A stretch of DNA of 64,000 bases from Candidatus Thorarchaeota archaeon (GTDB lineage Archaea; Asgardarchaeota; Thorarchaeia; Thorarchaeales; Thorarchaeaceae). Position numbers and translations under genes: made by a program. The notes beneath the pieces were generated by a model, which had not been told where the DNA came from, searched no databases, and was given only the letters and a program-made list of their open reading frames with translations. Positions 61,762 through 64,000 of the stretch are shown here, one piece after another; positions within the stretch are counted from its first letter, which is position 1, and the number at the start of each line of letters is the position of its first letter. The DNA lies in NCBI GenBank assembly GCA_016840825.1, contig JAEORN010000151.1, positions 1-64,000 on the forward strand. Reading direction: 5' to 3'.

Positions 61762-63923
61762 TTGCTCACCTCCGCCCATTTACCAGCAGTGCCTTCATGC
61801 ACTGGTGTTGGTCCAAGCTCCCGTGCTCGCTTTGTCATCTCTTTGATAGCATTGGTGAATCTCTGAGGTTCAGCACTATACATTCTAAACATATCTACCC
61901 GTTCGCCTTTCCATCCTATTGCCCTCAGGATATCCTTAGCTACATCCACCTGAACTTGAGCAATTTCATTTCCAGTCCCACCTACATGGCAGCGATTGGT
62001 TTCGCAGGCTGCAATCATGACCGTACTTGCTCCGCTCTCAAGTGCCTTGAGAATGTCTATGATACTAACGCGTCCAGCACAGGGAACCGGAATCAATCGA
62101 GTGCTAGAAGAATACTCCATCCTTCTAGTTCCAACGATATCTATGGTAGACACAGCACACTCTTCACAATAGAAGCAGAGTGAGATTGGATCTTCTGGGC
62201 CTGCACCATTCAACGTCGCTTCAATCTGGGCCCAAAGCTGATCATTGCTGATGAAATTAAGCTGTGTCGCACCTGAAGGACAAAGACTTTGACAGACTCC
62301 ACACGCATGACAGTTGAGAGTGTCAATTGCCGCTTTAAAGATGAATTTCTGGTCTTCATCAAGCTCCTCTGCCTCGGTCTGTTCAATCATCAATGGAACT
62401 CCGCGTGGACATTGTTGGGCACATAGACTACAGCCAACGCAATCATCAACATTCAAAACAGCACCACGTGCAAGAGATTCAATCTTCCCCCCTTGCAGCT
62501 CATTGTGAAGCATCAAAGAAGCAGCTTGAGCATCAGTGACCGATTCAAAGACAAATTGAGGTCGTGTGACAGCACCTACAGCGAAAACTCCTCTTCTTCT
62601 AGTTTCATTTCTACGAAGTTTGCCATAAAGTTCCTTGATATGACCATCATCTTCAAGGACATAACCAAGGGTTTCAGACATCTCTGCAAGTCCATCTGAG
62701 GGCAAGACAGCTGTTGATAGTACAAATAGGTCCGTAGGAATCTCAAAGTACTGGTCCAAAAGTGAGTCGTATATCTTCACATAGGTCTGTCCTTCCTTTT
62801 CCCAGACCATACTAATGCGTCCGCGAATGAAATCTACTCCCATATCTCTTGACTTCTTATAGATCATCTCGTTCTCAAATGGAACTCTAATATCCATGTA
62901 GACAACTCGTACATGTGCGTCAGGTATCTGTTCTTTGACCTCTATAGCATTATCAATGGCAAATGTACAGCAGAGCTTGCTACAATCTCGCTTGTAGTCC
63001 TCTGATCTACTTCCCACGCATTGAACCATGACCACTTCTTTGATGTCCTCACCATTCGACGGTTTCTTGATATCTCCTGATGTAAGCATCTGAGAAAGTT
63101 CGTATTGAGTGACAACATCAGGATTCTTGCCATATCGATATTCTTCCATTTGAACAGGCTTGAATTCCTTAAAACCTGTGGCCATTACCACTGCGGATGT
63201 AGGCAATGAGGCATCTTCCCCATTCGTCATATAATGGACCGTAAAATTACCCATTTCCCCTTCGAAGAACTTCACCCGAGTATTCAGCATCACAGTGATA
63301 TTCTTATCACTCTCTACAGCTTCAAGTCGCCCCTTCAGAATCTCACTTCCTGCTTTTCCTGTAGGGGCAACGATAGGCAGATTCAGTACATGCCCACCAA
63401 GTTTGTCAGTTAATTCAATGAGAGTGACTTCATATCCAAGGTTGCTTAAACTAATTGAAGTTTCTAATCCTGCTATTCCGCCACCAATCACAGTGACGTG
63501 GTTTTTGACATCTTTTCGTTCAATCTGCAAAAGCTGTGAGCTACTCGATGCAGCAACACAACCCCCAATCATATTTAGTGACTTCTTAGTAGCCGCCGCC
63601 ATATCACTATGTACCCAAGCCGAGTGTTCCCGAATATTCACATAACGAATCTTTGATGGATCTACATTCTTACTTCTCAAATAAGCATCGATTCTTGGCT
63701 GTATCTTCTGATTAGTACAGGCGGCAATAACAAGATGGCCATCATTCTTGTTTACCAAATCAACAATGGCATCAAGCCCATCTGGTTGACAACATGTATC
63801 ATGGACAACTACAGATGAAACAAGCTCATTCTTTTCAAGATTCGATGACAGGAGGTCATAGTCCAGTCCAAGTTGCTTACCACAAGTACATAGAATTACA
63901 GATGATTTTACACTGTCTGTCAT
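61758..63923 (-). CDS. hdrA: HdrA-like FAD/Fe-S protein fused to an MvhD-like domain
   Basis: 721 residues from ATG 63923, preceded by AGGAGGAAG; a frame to 63980 adds 19. The N-terminal HdrA region has ILCTCGKQLG and DTCCQPDG. The FAD domain is VTVIGGGIAGLETSISLSNLGYEVTLIE, with YKRDCSKLCCTFAI. Two [4Fe-4S] sites are CVGCSLCAQQCP and CHACGVCQSLCP. The last ~130 residues (LCFYCEECAVSTID, PVPCAGRVS, IAACETNRCHVGG) are MvhD-like, with the [2Fe-2S]. HdrA is the electron-bifurcating core of heterodisulfide-reductase-type complexes. In non-methanogens it serves other substrates. Translationally coupled to the winged-helix protein downstream. Confidence 0.93.
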   Translation of the reverse strand: MTDSVKSSVILCTCGKQLGLDYDLLSSNLEKNELVSSVVVHDTCCQPDGLDAIVDLVNKNDGHLVIAACTNQKIQPRIDAYLRSKNVDPSKIRYVNIREHSAWVHSDMAAATKKSLNMIGGCVAASSSSQLLQIERKDVKNHVTVIGGGIAGLETSISLSNLGYEVTLIELTDKLGGHVLNLPIVAPTGKAGSEILKGRLEAVESDKNITVMLNTRVKFFEGEMGNFTVHYMTNGEDASLPTSAVVMATGFKEFKPVQMEEYRYGKNPDVVTQYELSQMLTSGDIKKPSNGEDIKEVVMVQCVGSRSEDYKRDCSKLCCTFAIDNAIEVKEQIPDAHVRVVYMDIRVPFENEMIYKKSRDMGVDFIRGRISMVWEKEGQTYVKIYDSLLDQYFEIPTDLFVLSTAVLPSDGLAEMSETLGYVLEDDGHIKELYGKLRRNETRRRGVFAVGAVTRPQFVFESVTDAQAASLMLHNELQGGKIESLARGAVLNVDDCVGCSLCAQQCPRGVPLMIEQTEAEELDEDQKFIFKAAIDTLNCHACGVCQSLCPSGATQLNFISNDQLWAQIEATLNGAGPEDPISLCFYCEECAVSTIDIVGTRRMEYSSSTRLIPVPCAGRVSIIDILKALESGASTVMIAACETNRCHVGGTGNEIAQVQVDVAKDILRAIGWKGERVDMFRMYSAEPQRFTNAIKEMTKRARELGPTPVHEGTAGKWAEVSK

Positions 63924-63927
63924 CCAA

Positions 63928-64000
63928 TCACTTCCTCCTCTGAAGAATCTTTGACACCACAGCTCTAGCTTGTGTGACACTTTCCGGAACTTCTGCAGGC
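63928..64000 (-). CDS. C-terminal end of an upstream gene, HdrA- or flavoprotein-like (partial)
   Basis: A minus-strand frame enters at the right edge and ends with a TGA at 63928-63930. Its last 23 residues read PAEVPESVTQARAVVSKILQRRK. The PxEVPESVxQARAxxS pattern is typical of the end of HdrA-type FAD domains, where it contacts the flavin. Only four bases separate this stop from the hdrA ATG, so both belong to one operon. Most of the gene lies outside the window. Confidence 0.5.
   Translation of the reverse strand, partial: PAEVPESVTQARAVVSKILQRRK

Noticed and set aside
1..64000. CRISPR arrays, insertion sequences, integrases, prophage or defence systems
   Set aside because: No regularly spaced repeats, transposase motifs or attachment-site pairs were seen; nearly all genes are chromosomal housekeeping or lineage genes.

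Overview
The window is a gene-dense, AT-rich archaeal chromosome segment, very probably from an Asgard archaeon; Thorarchaeia is my guess, but no rRNA is present to fix it. The archaeal assignment rests on ORC1/CDC6, both RFC subunits, GINS, MCM, Hel308, NurA-HerA, TFB, an Rpb8-like polymerase subunit, ribosomal proteins uS10 and eS30, Nop5-fibrillarin, archaeal Elp3, isopentenyl phosphate kinase and intron-bearing tRNAs. The Asgard flavour comes from a roadblock/LC7 protein encoded with an MglA/Arf-type GTPase, and from the HdrA-rich redox cluster. I see no CRISPR array, transposase, integrase or phage cassette.

Layout. 0-5.5 kb: the edge of a nucleotidyltransferase gene that runs out of the window, a desulfurase-like protein without its PLP lysine, GlmS, uS10 and isopentenyl phosphate kinase. 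5.5-18.8 kb: a giant membrane HerA/VirB4-like ATPase, two large secreted beta-sandwich proteins, tRNA-Glu, a pilus/secretion ATPase with a pilin-like small protein, TFB, an Rpb8-like subunit and a lone KorA. 18.8-30 kb: a replication-repair block (tRNA-Gly, ORC1/CDC6, a winged-helix regulator, TruA, RfcL, RfcS, GINS, MCM, Hel308, an HDAC-like hydrolase). 30-41 kb: tRNA-Pro, ThpR, an AAA ATPase, UPF0200-UPF0201, a Trm11-type methylase, a GPN GTPase, then a one-direction run of HTH regulator, HD phosphohydrolase, roadblock protein, unknown protein, MglA-like GTPase and CTP synthase. 41-58 kb: NurA-HerA, ArsR-type regulator, DUF460 protein, eS30, PyrK-PyrD, Nop5-fibrillarin-UPF0216-regulator, RNase HII, a HEAT-like protein, Elp3, a hydrolase, tRNA-Ser, archease and a SPOUT methylase. 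58-64 kb: a visibly GC-richer redox cluster on the minus strand: the tail of another gene, an HdrA-MvhD fusion, a winged-helix/coiled-coil/di-ferredoxin protein and an acyl-CoA dehydrogenase.

Most striking points. Three of four tRNAs carry short introns with good bulge-helix-bulge folds, two at non-canonical sites (10/11 and 53/54). The roadblock-unknown-GTPase operon looks like a self-contained MglA/MglB-like switch with an undescribed third partner. The winged-helix/ferredoxin protein, translationally coupled to the HdrA-MvhD fusion and upstream of an acyl-CoA dehydrogenase, has an architecture I do not recognise. A Flp-pilin-like 67-residue protein sits next to a lone secretion ATPase. Four convergent gene pairs interlock their stop codons in a 4-base overlap.
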